In this document: positions 33,552 through 41,037 of the stretch, in pieces | Layout of the letters: each line of letters starts with the position of its first letter | Position numbering within the stretch: the stretch's first letter is position 1 | Assembly: GCA_003250475.1 (NCBI GenBank) | Contig: QKGI01000144.1 | Span: forward strand, 1-54,660 | Length of the DNA stretch: 54,660 nucleotides | Source: Bacteroidota bacterium | GTDB taxonomy: Bacteria > Bacteroidota > Bacteroidia > Bacteroidales > VadinHA17 | Reading direction: 5' to 3' | The notes under the pieces: generated by a model | The model's input: the letters and a program-made list of their open reading frames with translations, nothing else | The model's database searches: none | What the model was told of the DNA's origin: nothing | Program-made: the position numbers and the translations under genes

Positions 33552-33674
33552 GACTTCATGACTGCAAGACAGCAGGACCGCAAGACTGCAAGACTGCAAG
33601 ACCCTCCTTTCCCTGACCTTCAGACTTCAGACTTCTGACCTTCAGACCTCAGACCTTCAGACCTTCAGACCTTC
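33552..33674. repeat. Dispersed 8-bp-period repeat, locus 2
   Basis: The stretch between two convergent genes is composed of 8-bp units beginning GAC: first GACTGCAA-type units (33552-33600), then GACCTTCA-type units (33615-33674), with some 7-bp variants. The last unit supplies the TGA stop codon of the minus-strand gene (complement of 33665-33667). There is no open frame or hairpin of note. Confidence 0.85.
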
Positions 33675-34207
33675 ACAATAATCTCCATCCCCCTTTTTAT
33701 CGCCTGTTCATTCATGGGAATGAGATGATGGTACCTGTCAGGGAGTGATTTCTTAAGACCTTTTATTACGTTCTCTGTTTCCAGGATAGGTTTCACCTTC
33801 ATGAAGCCACCCATTACAAACATGTTGAACATCTTCTGCATCTTCATCTTCGATGCCTCCTCCGCAGCATCTATCCTGTAAATGGAAATGTCCTGGCGCT
33901 GCGGGTGTCTTGTTATCCCGTTGCCGTCATATATAAGCATCCCGCCGGGCTTGACAGCATGTTCGAACTTGTCCATGCTCTGTTGATTGAGGATGATAGC
34001 CGTGTCAAAGCTCCTCAGTATAGGTGAGCTGATCCTCTCATCGCTGAGGATCACGTTGACATTGGCGGTTCCGCCCCGCATCTCCGGACCGTATGAGGGC
34101 ATCCAGCTCACCTCCATATCCTGCATCATCCCCGAGTAGGCCATTATCTTACCCATAGAGAGCACGCCCTGTCCGCCAAAACCAGCTATAATTATTTCTT
34201 CTGTCAT
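33665..34207 (-). CDS. 2-oxoacid:ferredoxin oxidoreductase gamma subunit
   Basis: The 180-residue protein is the gamma-type subunit (POR_gamma fold) of a four-subunit 2-oxoacid oxidoreductase: EEIIIAGFGGQGVLSMGKIMA, SWMPSYGPEMRGGTANVNVIL and ILNQQSMDKFEHAVKPGGML. It helps bind CoA at the active-site interface. It follows the beta subunit by 31 bases. Its C-terminus MEIIVKV is immediately followed by a stop codon that lies inside a tandem repeat. Confidence 0.93.
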   Translation of the reverse strand: MTEEIIIAGFGGQGVLSMGKIMAYSGMMQDMEVSWMPSYGPEMRGGTANVNVILSDERISSPILRSFDTAIILNQQSMDKFEHAVKPGGMLIYDGNGITRHPQRQDISIYRIDAAEEASKMKMQKMFNMFVMGGFMKVKPILETENVIKGLKKSLPDRYHHLIPMNEQAIKRGMEIIVKV

Positions 34208-34238
34208 GATCTGATTCGTTTATTCACAATAACTGAAA

Positions 34239-35015
34239 TCATTCGGCCGGCACTTTTATGTCGCCGAGGGGATAGAAGGGGAACATATTCTCTTCCATCC
34301 ATTTGTTTGACTCAACGGGTGTCATCTTCCAACCTGACGGGCAGTTAGAGACTACCTCTATGAAGCATGTTCCTCTCCTGTCATTCTGGTATTCAACAGC
34401 TTTTTTGATCGCTCTCTTAAGCTTCCTGACCCCGCCGGCTGTATTGACGCTCTGTCGTGTCACGTAGCATGTTCCCGGGAGCAGTGCCACGATATCCGCC
34501 ATTTTTATCGGTGATCCCATCATCGATACATCGCGGCCGTATGGTGATGTTGACGACTTCATGCCGGCCAGGGTTGTTGGTGCCATCTGTCCGCCCGTCA
34601 TACCGTAGATACCGTTATTTATGAAGAGGATGAGGATGTTTTCGCCCCTGTTGCAGGTATGGATGGTCTCTGCCGTTCCTATGGCGGCAAGGTCTCCGTC
34701 GCCCTGGTAGGTAAAGACGAACCTGTCAGGCATAAGGCGCTTGACGGCTGTTGCCAGCGCCGGTGCCCTTCCGTGGGCTGCCTCCTGAAAATCGACGTCA
34801 ATATAATTATACATCAGCACCGAGCATCCGACAGGGGTAATTCCCACGGTCCTGCCCTGCAGCCCCTCCTCCTCAATCACCTCGGCCAGCACCCGGTGTG
34901 CCGTACCATGACCGCAACCCGGGCAATAGTGCATTACGTTATCTGTCAGTACGCTGGATTTTTTGTAAGCCAGGTTTTCCGGCTTTATTATATCGTTTGT
35001 CTTTATCTCTGCCAT
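34239..35015 (-). CDS. 2-oxoacid:ferredoxin oxidoreductase beta (TPP-binding) subunit
   Basis: The 258-residue subunit binds thiamine diphosphate: YCPGCGHGTAHRVLAEVI, then YQGDGDLAAIGTAETIHTCNRGENILILFINNGIYGMTGGQ, in which GDGD...NN is the TPP/magnesium motif. The Cys-x-x-Cys in the N-terminal motif belongs to the normal pattern of this subunit. It is encoded 4 bases after the alpha subunit in the order ferredoxin-alpha-beta-gamma. Confidence 0.94.
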   Translation of the reverse strand: MAEIKTNDIIKPENLAYKKSSVLTDNVMHYCPGCGHGTAHRVLAEVIEEEGLQGRTVGITPVGCSVLMYNYIDVDFQEAAHGRAPALATAVKRLMPDRFVFTYQGDGDLAAIGTAETIHTCNRGENILILFINNGIYGMTGGQMAPTTLAGMKSSTSPYGRDVSMMGSPIKMADIVALLPGTCYVTRQSVNTAGGVRKLKRAIKKAVEYQNDRRGTCFIEVVSNCPSGWKMTPVESNKWMEENMFPFYPLGDIKVPAE

Positions 35016-35019
35016 GTCA

Positions 35020-36087
35020 TTATCCTTTAATAAACAGTTTCATGTTCTCCAGCACCTCTTCAGGAGTAGGTATCATGCCTCCCATCCTGCCATAGTGGCT
35101 TACCCTTGTCTTTCCATTTACCGAGAGCATCACATCTTCCACCATCTGCCCGGCACTCATCTCCACCGAGAGCATTCCCCTGACCCTGTCTGCCAGCTCT
35201 GCCAGTCTCTTCTTCGGGAATGGATAGAGGGTTATCGGCCTCAGCAATCCGGCTTTGATGCCTTCGTTTCTTGCCAGCTGAAGGGCTTTCTGGCATATCC
35301 TTGCGCTGGTACCGTAGGCAACGAACAGGTATTCTGCATCTTCAGTCATGAACTCCTCGAAGCGTACCTCCTTCTCCTCCATCTCCCGGTATTTGGCTAT
35401 CAGCTTCTGGTTGAACTTCTCCTGGCGTTCCGGATCGAGGTCGAGAGAGGTGATGATGTTACGTTCCCGTGTGGCAGGCTTGCCGGTGGTGGCCCAGGGC
35501 AGCAACTCCTCCGATCTTTTCTTCTGTGGTTTGAGCCAGACCTTCTCCATCATCTGGCCTATGGCGCCATCAGAGAGGATCATTGACGGGTTCCTGTATT
35601 TGAAGGCAAGGTCGAACGCCAGCTCGACGAAGTCTGCCATCTCCTGTACTGATGATGGTGCCAGCACCAGCAGGTGGTAATCGCCATGCCCGCCACCCTT
35701 GGTAGCCTGGAAGTAGTCGCTCTGGGCAGGCTGTATCGTTCCCAGTCCCGGGCCTCCGCGTACTACATTGACAATAAGGCACGGCAGTTCGGCACCGGCA
35801 ATATATGTTATCCCCTCCTGCTTGAGGCTTATCCCGGGTGATGATGACGATGTCATCACCTTCTTACCGCAGGCGGCACCTCCGTAAACCATATTTATTG
35901 CAGCTACCTCACTCTCTGCCTGTAACACCACCATGCCAGTGGTCTCCTGTGGGTTAGCCTCCATAAGATATTCAAGTATCTCGCTCTGCGGAGTGATGGG
36001 ATACCCGAAATAACCATCGGCACCGGCGCGTATCGCCGCCTCGGCGATGGCCTCGTTGCCTTTCATCAGTCTCAGTTCCTTTTCCAT
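35020..36087 (-). CDS. vorB: 2-oxoacid:ferredoxin oxidoreductase alpha subunit (VorB-type)
   Basis: The 355-residue alpha subunit contains KGNEAIAEAAIRAGADGYFGYPITPQSEI, the PP-domain stretch VMTSSSSPGISLKQEGITY, and FVAYGTSARICQKAL in the C-terminal half. Together with the ferredoxin, beta and gamma genes it forms a complex that oxidatively decarboxylates a 2-oxoacid to acyl-CoA and CO2 while reducing ferredoxin. Sequence flavour matches subunits called VorB (branched-chain 2-oxoacids), but 2-oxoglutarate-type enzymes are close relatives, so the substrate is not settled. The adjacent aminotransferase supports use of amino-acid-derived 2-oxoacids. Confidence 0.92.
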   Translation of the reverse strand: MEKELRLMKGNEAIAEAAIRAGADGYFGYPITPQSEILEYLMEANPQETTGMVVLQAESEVAAINMVYGGAACGKKVMTSSSSPGISLKQEGITYIAGAELPCLIVNVVRGGPGLGTIQPAQSDYFQATKGGGHGDYHLLVLAPSSVQEMADFVELAFDLAFKYRNPSMILSDGAIGQMMEKVWLKPQKKRSEELLPWATTGKPATRERNIITSLDLDPERQEKFNQKLIAKYREMEEKEVRFEEFMTEDAEYLFVAYGTSARICQKALQLARNEGIKAGLLRPITLYPFPKKRLAELADRVRGMLSVEMSAGQMVEDVMLSVNGKTRVSHYGRMGGMIPTPEEVLENMKLFIKG

Positions 36088-36107
36088 TAATATTTTATTT
36101 ATTCTTT

Positions 36108-36335
36108 TTATCCCACCTTAATCTTATAAACGGTAATCACACCGTCAGGGCATACCACCGCGCAGTTAGCACAACCGATACATGTATCAGGATAGGCTGC
36201 ATAACTATAGTGATATCCCTTGGCATTAACCTCTCCGGCCAGTGCCAGGGTCTGGGTGGGACATGTGACAACGCACACTTCACATCCCTTGCACCTGTCC
36301 TTGTCGACAACAACTGCACCTTTTATCTTTGCCAT
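36108..36335 (-). CDS. 2[4Fe-4S] ferredoxin subunit of the 2-oxoacid oxidoreductase
   Basis: The 75-residue protein has two complete cluster motifs, CKGCEVCVVTCP and CIGCANCAVVCP, each of the CxxCxxCxxxCP type. It is the delta-type electron-transfer subunit that moves electrons from the TPP site to free ferredoxin. It comes first of the four subunits, 32 bases after the aminotransferase stop and 20 before the alpha subunit. Confidence 0.95.
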   Translation of the reverse strand: MAKIKGAVVVDKDRCKGCEVCVVTCPTQTLALAGEVNAKGYHYSYAAYPDTCIGCANCAVVCPDGVITVYKIKVG

Positions 36336-36367
36336 CTCTTAAATGTTTATTCTCGTTTAAATTATTA

Positions 36368-37690
36368 TTACTCGTTTACCGGGTTGTTCTCCCTGAAAAG
36401 CTCAAGCCTTTTCTGCAGCAAAGGAAGCTGTTTCTTTCGTATCTGCGATACACATGCTCTTAATCCTTCATTTCTTTCACTTCCCGTTATGTTCAGCGTT
36501 ATGGCCGCTATGCCGTATGAGAGCAGCGCCTGCAGCAGTTCTCCGCCACTCATGCCAGGGTAGGAAATAGTGAAATAAAAACCGTCAGCAAGGGGCCTGT
36601 CAATATCCCTGTCATAGACAATCCGGAACCCGTTCTCCAGGAACAGGTCCTTCATCATCGACGCTTTCTCTCCATAAACCCTGGTGTTGTCAACAAAATT
36701 GTACAATCCCTCGTTCACAGCTTTCAGTATAGCTGCGAATCCATACTGTGCCGAGTGAGCCACCCCTGACGACAATGCATACAGAGCTCCGAAGATCATC
36801 GCCCTGCCGAATATCTCCGTGGAATAATACCTCAGGAGGTCGGGATAATGACGGTTGTACAGGTGGTCTGACATCACCAGCAGCCCTATTCTCTGCCCGG
36901 CATAACTGAAGATCTTGGAACTGGAGATAAGAAGAATGTAATCGTCGCAGTACCTGGCTACCGTAGGCTGAAACGGAGGTACTCCCGGAACGGAATAATT
37001 CTCACGGAAGTCCATCCCGAAATAAGCAAGATCCTCTATAACAATGACGTCATACTTCATCGCCAGGGTTCCTATTGTCCTGAGTTCATCTTCGGTAAGG
37101 CATATCCATGACGGGTTGTTGGGGTTTGAGTAGAGGATGGTGGAGACCTTTCCGCACTGCAATATTGATTCGAGCTTTGGTCCGAGCTTTTCACCACGGT
37201 AGTTATAGACATCAAACGACCTGTAATCCTGACCGAGAATCCTCGTCTGGGTCTTCTGTACCGGAAATCCGGGATCGATGAAGAGTGTCCCCTCCTTTGT
37301 CCGGTCATTGCGGTTTGCCACCATGAAGCTGGCCATCCCGCCCATCATGGCGCCTCCGGTAGGAACACAGCATGAGGGATTTACATCCACATCAAGGAAG
37401 TTCTTTACAAAACGGGCTGCCTCGACCTTCATCCCAGGCAGGCCCTCTATGTCAGGGTAATCAGAAGCCACGCCCTTTTTCAGTGCTTCAATCTCGGCTT
37501 TTATTCCCACCTCAGCCGAGGGTAGTCCCGGCACTCCCATCTCCATTCTGATAAACTCAATTCCTGTTTCCCCTGACAGCATATTGACCAGCTTGACTAT
37601 CTCGCGGATACTTGCATGTCCAAGGTCAGTAATGCCGCTGGCAACTATGGCATTACTTACGGTTTGATGATTTATGGGGGGATTTTTCAT
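36368..37690 (-). CDS. PLP-dependent class I/II aminotransferase
   Basis: The 440-residue enzyme has the fold-type I aminotransferase motifs: YSNPNNPSWICLTEDEL, IEDLAYFGMDFRE and the PLP lysine in LISSSKIFSYAGQRIGLL. It is probably the first gene of the operon with the 2-oxoacid oxidoreductase, so its 2-oxoacid product is likely the substrate of that complex. The amino acid used is not determined by sequence; branched-chain, aromatic or aspartate-type donors are all possible. Upstream, 37766-37777 holds a 12-bp palindrome (CATTTGTAAATG) that could be part of the control region. Confidence 0.92.
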   Translation of the reverse strand: MKNPPINHQTVSNAIVASGITDLGHASIREIVKLVNMLSGETGIEFIRMEMGVPGLPSAEVGIKAEIEALKKGVASDYPDIEGLPGMKVEAARFVKNFLDVDVNPSCCVPTGGAMMGGMASFMVANRNDRTKEGTLFIDPGFPVQKTQTRILGQDYRSFDVYNYRGEKLGPKLESILQCGKVSTILYSNPNNPSWICLTEDELRTIGTLAMKYDVIVIEDLAYFGMDFRENYSVPGVPPFQPTVARYCDDYILLISSSKIFSYAGQRIGLLVMSDHLYNRHYPDLLRYYSTEIFGRAMIFGALYALSSGVAHSAQYGFAAILKAVNEGLYNFVDNTRVYGEKASMMKDLFLENGFRIVYDRDIDRPLADGFYFTISYPGMSGGELLQALLSYGIAAITLNITGSERNEGLRACVSQIRKKQLPLLQKRLELFRENNPVNE

Positions 37691-37804
37691 AAATTATTTA
37701 TTTAAGACCCTCATCTGTGGCTCGAAGATAAAAATTTATAAGAAACCGAATACTGTATTTTATCACATTTGTAAATGATTTAAGTGAGCCTTCCGGAGCC
37801 GGTG

Positions 37805-38494
37805 CTACTTTTGTGACTGGGAAGATATGGCCAGGATTACCCCGAGGACCGTGCTGAGCAGCGCGGCAAAAAGCACCTGAAATTCCTGTGGCAGAAGGAA
37901 TGTAACAGTCTGGGCCGGTATCCAGAAGAGAGGGATGGTTTTCCTGAGCACGAATCCCCACATTGAACTCCAGTCTATGGCACCGAGCAGGTGACCTGCA
38001 GCAGGAAGCTTCATAAGTCTTCTGCTGTCGCCGGCCGATGTTGCTATATGGAGGTCACTCACCCTGTGTGTTACCATGAGAACGGGCGCATAGAAAATGT
38101 TAAGGAAGAAGCTGATACCAAAGGCCAGAAGTATCTTTGAGCCGGTGACTGCTCCTGCCATTATCCGGGCTGTGTTCTCCATTCCAAGATGTTCCGCTAT
38201 CATAGGCACCCCGTTGCTGAATATTATAAAGGCAGCCTTTACCGTCATGCCCAGGAAACCCCATACTACAGCCCGCGGTACAAGTCCGAATCCCTGTGGC
38301 AGATATACGCCGCTCCTGATCCTGCTGCCCAGCATCTCGCCCATCGTTGCCAGCAGGGCGAACTTGATGAAGCTTGCTGTAAATGCCCATTCCCTGCTGA
38401 ACCACAGGAAAAAGTCAAATAACCTGCCTGAAACAAAAAACGGCAGAAAAATCGCCGTAAAACAACCGATAAATAAAAGATCTTTTCTTTTCAT
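37805..38494 (-). CDS. Integral membrane protein of unknown function
   Basis: The 229-residue protein has about five hydrophobic segments (near 7-24, 36-52, 85-108, 125-150 and 195-222). The C-terminal stretch FWIPAQTVTFLLPQEFQVLFAALLSTVLGVIL weakly recalls the Mpv17/PMP22 family pattern (W-P-x-x-Q ... P-x-x-x-R), but several key positions differ and I do not assign it. It is set apart from the aminotransferase by 114 bases and from the acyl-CoA synthetase gene by a repeat region, so it may be a single-gene unit. Confidence 0.75.
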   Translation of the reverse strand: MKRKDLLFIGCFTAIFLPFFVSGRLFDFFLWFSREWAFTASFIKFALLATMGEMLGSRIRSGVYLPQGFGLVPRAVVWGFLGMTVKAAFIIFSNGVPMIAEHLGMENTARIMAGAVTGSKILLAFGISFFLNIFYAPVLMVTHRVSDLHIATSAGDSRRLMKLPAAGHLLGAIDWSSMWGFVLRKTIPLFWIPAQTVTFLLPQEFQVLFAALLSTVLGVILAISSQSQK

Positions 38495-38513
38495 GTGTGT
38501 ATATTAATATTTT

Positions 38514-38701
38514 GTCTTGCAGTCTTGCAGTCGTGCGGTCTTGCGGTCTTGCAGTCGTGCGGTCTGTCGCCCCGCAGGGCGGGGCTCCGTCTGAAGGCTT
38601 TTCTCATGCCAGCCCTGCAGTCTGGCTCCTTCTCTAAAATGACCCACCGGGTCATTTCTTAACGTTCGGCCCGGTCTGAGGTCTGAAGGTCTGAAGGTCG
38701 G
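38514..38701. repeat. Dispersed 8-bp-period repeat, locus 3 (inverted)
   Basis: Units TTGCAGTC/GTGCGGTC (38517-38568) are the reverse complement of the GACTGCAA units seen elsewhere, and GTCTGAAG-type units (38674-38700) the reverse complement of GACCTTCA. Between them lie two perfect hairpins: GCCCCGC/GCGGGGC (38569-38585) and AAATGACCC/GGGTCATTT (38637-38657). This fills the 222-bp gap between two minus-strand genes and holds no open frame. Confidence 0.8.
38637..38657 (-). terminator. Perfect 9-bp hairpin, possible terminator of the acyl-CoA synthetase gene
   Basis: AAATGACCC (38637-38645), loop ACC, GGGTCATTT (38649-38657). Read on the minus strand it lies 60 bases beyond the acyl-CoA synthetase stop and ends in a short run of T. 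The T tract is weak, so termination is plausible rather than certain. Confidence 0.45.
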
Positions 38702-38716
38702 AGTTTGTAAGCCTGG

Positions 38717-40777
38717 TCACAGCTTTGCTATTCGTATACGGGCGTCAACAGCAACTATACTCTCAGGGGTGCCAAGGAGAGGATTGATGTCCATTTCCGC
38801 AATCTCCGGTGCAATTGTCACCAGCTCCGAAAGAGAGGTTATCACCCTGGTGAAACACTCTTCACTGACACCGGCATATCCCCGGGTTCCCCTGATGATC
38901 CTGTATGACTTGAGTGACCTTATCATTGCACCTGCCTCGTCCGCCGAAACGGGTGCCAGAGATGATGCCACATCCCTGAAAACCTCTATGAATATACCTC
39001 CCATACCTGCCATGACCAGGTGGCCGTAGAGTCGTTCCCTCTTTGCCCCGCAAAATAGCTCCGTTCCTCCTATCATCTTCTGTACCAACACAGCAGTCAC
39101 ACCGGGGAGTCTCATCATCCTCATGAATTCTTCCTGCACTTCACCTGCGCTCCCGATATTAAGAGCCACGCCACCTATATCCGATTTATGTACCGGTCCA
39201 ACCACCTTCATTACCACCGGGTAACCCATATCTGTTGCTGCTCTTACGGCACTGTCAGCAGTGCTGACCACTCTCTCCGGCACGGTCTCTATTCCGGCCG
39301 CCCTGAGCAGCAGGGTCACCTTTTCCGGGGGCAGGTAACCCTCTTCAGCGGTGTCAACCACCTCCCTGATGGCCTGCCTGTCAGCCCCCGGGCCTGTCAT
39401 GTCCGGTTCTGCAGGTGCCGGCGTATTATATACGCTGCAAAGAGCCCTGCCGAACAGAACCTCATCGGTGAATATCGCATTACCCTTTGCGATGAATTCA
39501 GCAATCTCCCTCTTAACGTTTATCACCGAGGGCAGCACAGGGTAAACCGGTTTGCTGCAGCTGCGGATCTTGTCATGAAGAAGGTTGTAGACATCATCCA
39601 CAGGAAAGAGGCCGGGGCTTCCGAAGATGACGGCAATGGCATCGACCCCGGTGAAATCGTTCTCACAGGCATCGATTATATATCCTAGTTGTTCGGCTGT
39701 TCCGGTGGCGAGAAAATCTATGGGATTGGCCACTGAAGAGCCGGGAAACAGTTTTTCCAGGAGCCTCTCACCTGCCTCTCCCCCGAGGTGTGGTATCTGC
39801 ATGCCGCCATTGCTCAGGGCATCGGTCAGCATCACTGCCGGGCCGCCAGCATGCGTGACAATGGCAATCCTGTTGCCGGTAAGAGGCCGGTAGGTGAACA
39901 GTGCAGCCACATAAGCCAGCTCGGTACGGTTATGGCATCTGACTATGCCTGCTTTACGGAACAGGGCTTCAACAGCCGTGTCCGGCGAAGCCATCGCCCC
40001 GGTATGCGAGGAGGCGGCACGTGAGCCTGCCTCGGAGGTGCCAGCCTTGATGGCAGCGATACGACAGCCTTTCCTGATCAGCGAAGAGGAGTGCTTCAGA
40101 AACCTCGCAGGGTCGGCAATATTCTCAATGTACAAAAGCTTTATAGGCGAGCTCCTCCCGGGGTCAAAGGTCAGATCCAGGTGCTCGAGCACATCCTCAA
40201 CACCTATCTGGGCACTGTTGCCTACCGACCAGACACTCGAAAAGGGAAGCCCGCTGGTAATGGCTGCCTCAAGAATAAAAACAGCAGTGGCACCCGATCC
40301 GGAAATAAAATCAATACCCTGTAACGACAATCGCGGGATAGGCTCCGTGAAGACACCATGAAAATTATTATTGAGGAGTCCGATACAGTTCGGACCGATA
40401 AGCGAACCTCCCGTTATGTTGATCACATCCACTATCTCCCTCTCCAGAGCTGCCCCATCCTCATCCTCCTCACTGAATCCCGCCGAAAGAATTATAAAAC
40501 CCCCTGTTCCCTTCTCATAGGCGAGGGTGCTGACAATTGCCGGGCAGAACCGTGCAGCCACCGCAATGATAGCGAGATCGGTCTGCGGCAGCATTGACAC
40601 ATCGGCAAAGGTGTCAATACCCTGCACTTCGGAAGCCTTGGGATTGACAACATAAATTTCTCCATCAAAGCCATCGGAAAGAAGGTTCTTCAATACCTTC
40701 CCGCCAGCCTTGGTGATGTCATCGGAGCCTCCGACAACAACAATACTCCTGGGATTCAATAGCTTATCACTGATCAT
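38717..40777 (-). CDS. ADP-forming acyl-CoA synthetase (fused alpha-beta)
   Basis: The 686-residue protein has a CoA-binding Rossmann domain (SIVVVGGSDDITKAGGKVLKNL), a succinyl-CoA-ligase-like flavodoxin domain with a likely phospho-His in RAASSHTGAMASPD, and a C-terminal ATP-grasp domain (GYPVVMKVVGPVHKSDIGGVALNIG, AEMDINPLL). Enzymes of this type turn acyl-CoA, ADP and phosphate into acid, ATP and CoA. Downstream of a 2-oxoacid:ferredoxin oxidoreductase this is the energy-conserving step of amino-acid fermentation. The acyl-CoA range is unknown. It lies in the same orientation as the oxidoreductase operon but separately, about 3 kb upstream in transcription direction. Confidence 0.92.
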   Translation of the reverse strand: MISDKLLNPRSIVVVGGSDDITKAGGKVLKNLLSDGFDGEIYVVNPKASEVQGIDTFADVSMLPQTDLAIIAVAARFCPAIVSTLAYEKGTGGFIILSAGFSEEDEDGAALEREIVDVINITGGSLIGPNCIGLLNNNFHGVFTEPIPRLSLQGIDFISGSGATAVFILEAAITSGLPFSSVWSVGNSAQIGVEDVLEHLDLTFDPGRSSPIKLLYIENIADPARFLKHSSSLIRKGCRIAAIKAGTSEAGSRAASSHTGAMASPDTAVEALFRKAGIVRCHNRTELAYVAALFTYRPLTGNRIAIVTHAGGPAVMLTDALSNGGMQIPHLGGEAGERLLEKLFPGSSVANPIDFLATGTAEQLGYIIDACENDFTGVDAIAVIFGSPGLFPVDDVYNLLHDKIRSCSKPVYPVLPSVINVKREIAEFIAKGNAIFTDEVLFGRALCSVYNTPAPAEPDMTGPGADRQAIREVVDTAEEGYLPPEKVTLLLRAAGIETVPERVVSTADSAVRAATDMGYPVVMKVVGPVHKSDIGGVALNIGSAGEVQEEFMRMMRLPGVTAVLVQKMIGGTELFCGAKRERLYGHLVMAGMGGIFIEVFRDVASSLAPVSADEAGAMIRSLKSYRIIRGTRGYAGVSEECFTRVITSLSELVTIAPEIAEMDINPLLGTPESIVAVDARIRIAKL

Positions 40778-40977
40778 AATCCGGATTTGAGTTCTTCTCG
40801 AAAGGTAAAAACATTTTGAAATATAACAAATGACCGGAATCTGATAGCTTCGCCAGGCATGCCGCTGCAGGCCGTCAATAAACCCAAAGACCTGATGTCA
40901 GGAGCGGTATATCCGGAAGGGTCAGGCCTTCAGGAACTCACTTCTCCGGTAAATATCTCCTATATGTTGCATAATAT

Positions 40978-41018
40978 TATCTTTGGCAGCATTAATTTGA
41001 ACAACCCCGCTATTTTTG
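40978..41018 (+). promoter_or_regulatory. Two tandem -7 boxes before the C69 dipeptidase gene
   Basis: TATCTTTG (40978-40985) and TATTTTTG (41011-41018) both match TAnnTTTG, 33 bases apart. The second lies 19 bases before the start codon at 41038. The 260-bp gap upstream shows no gene. Confidence 0.5.
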
Positions 41019-41037
41019 TTACCAAACATCTGACATA

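Noticed and set aside
33552-33674. The tandem repeat considered as a CRISPR array
   Set aside because: Units are 8 bp, contiguous and without spacers, and no cas gene is present.
35014-35586. 190-codon open frame on the plus strand opposite the vorB-type gene
   Set aside because: It is antisense to a gene with clear family motifs, its translation is rich in Cys, His and Pro without pattern, and it has no promoter or start context.
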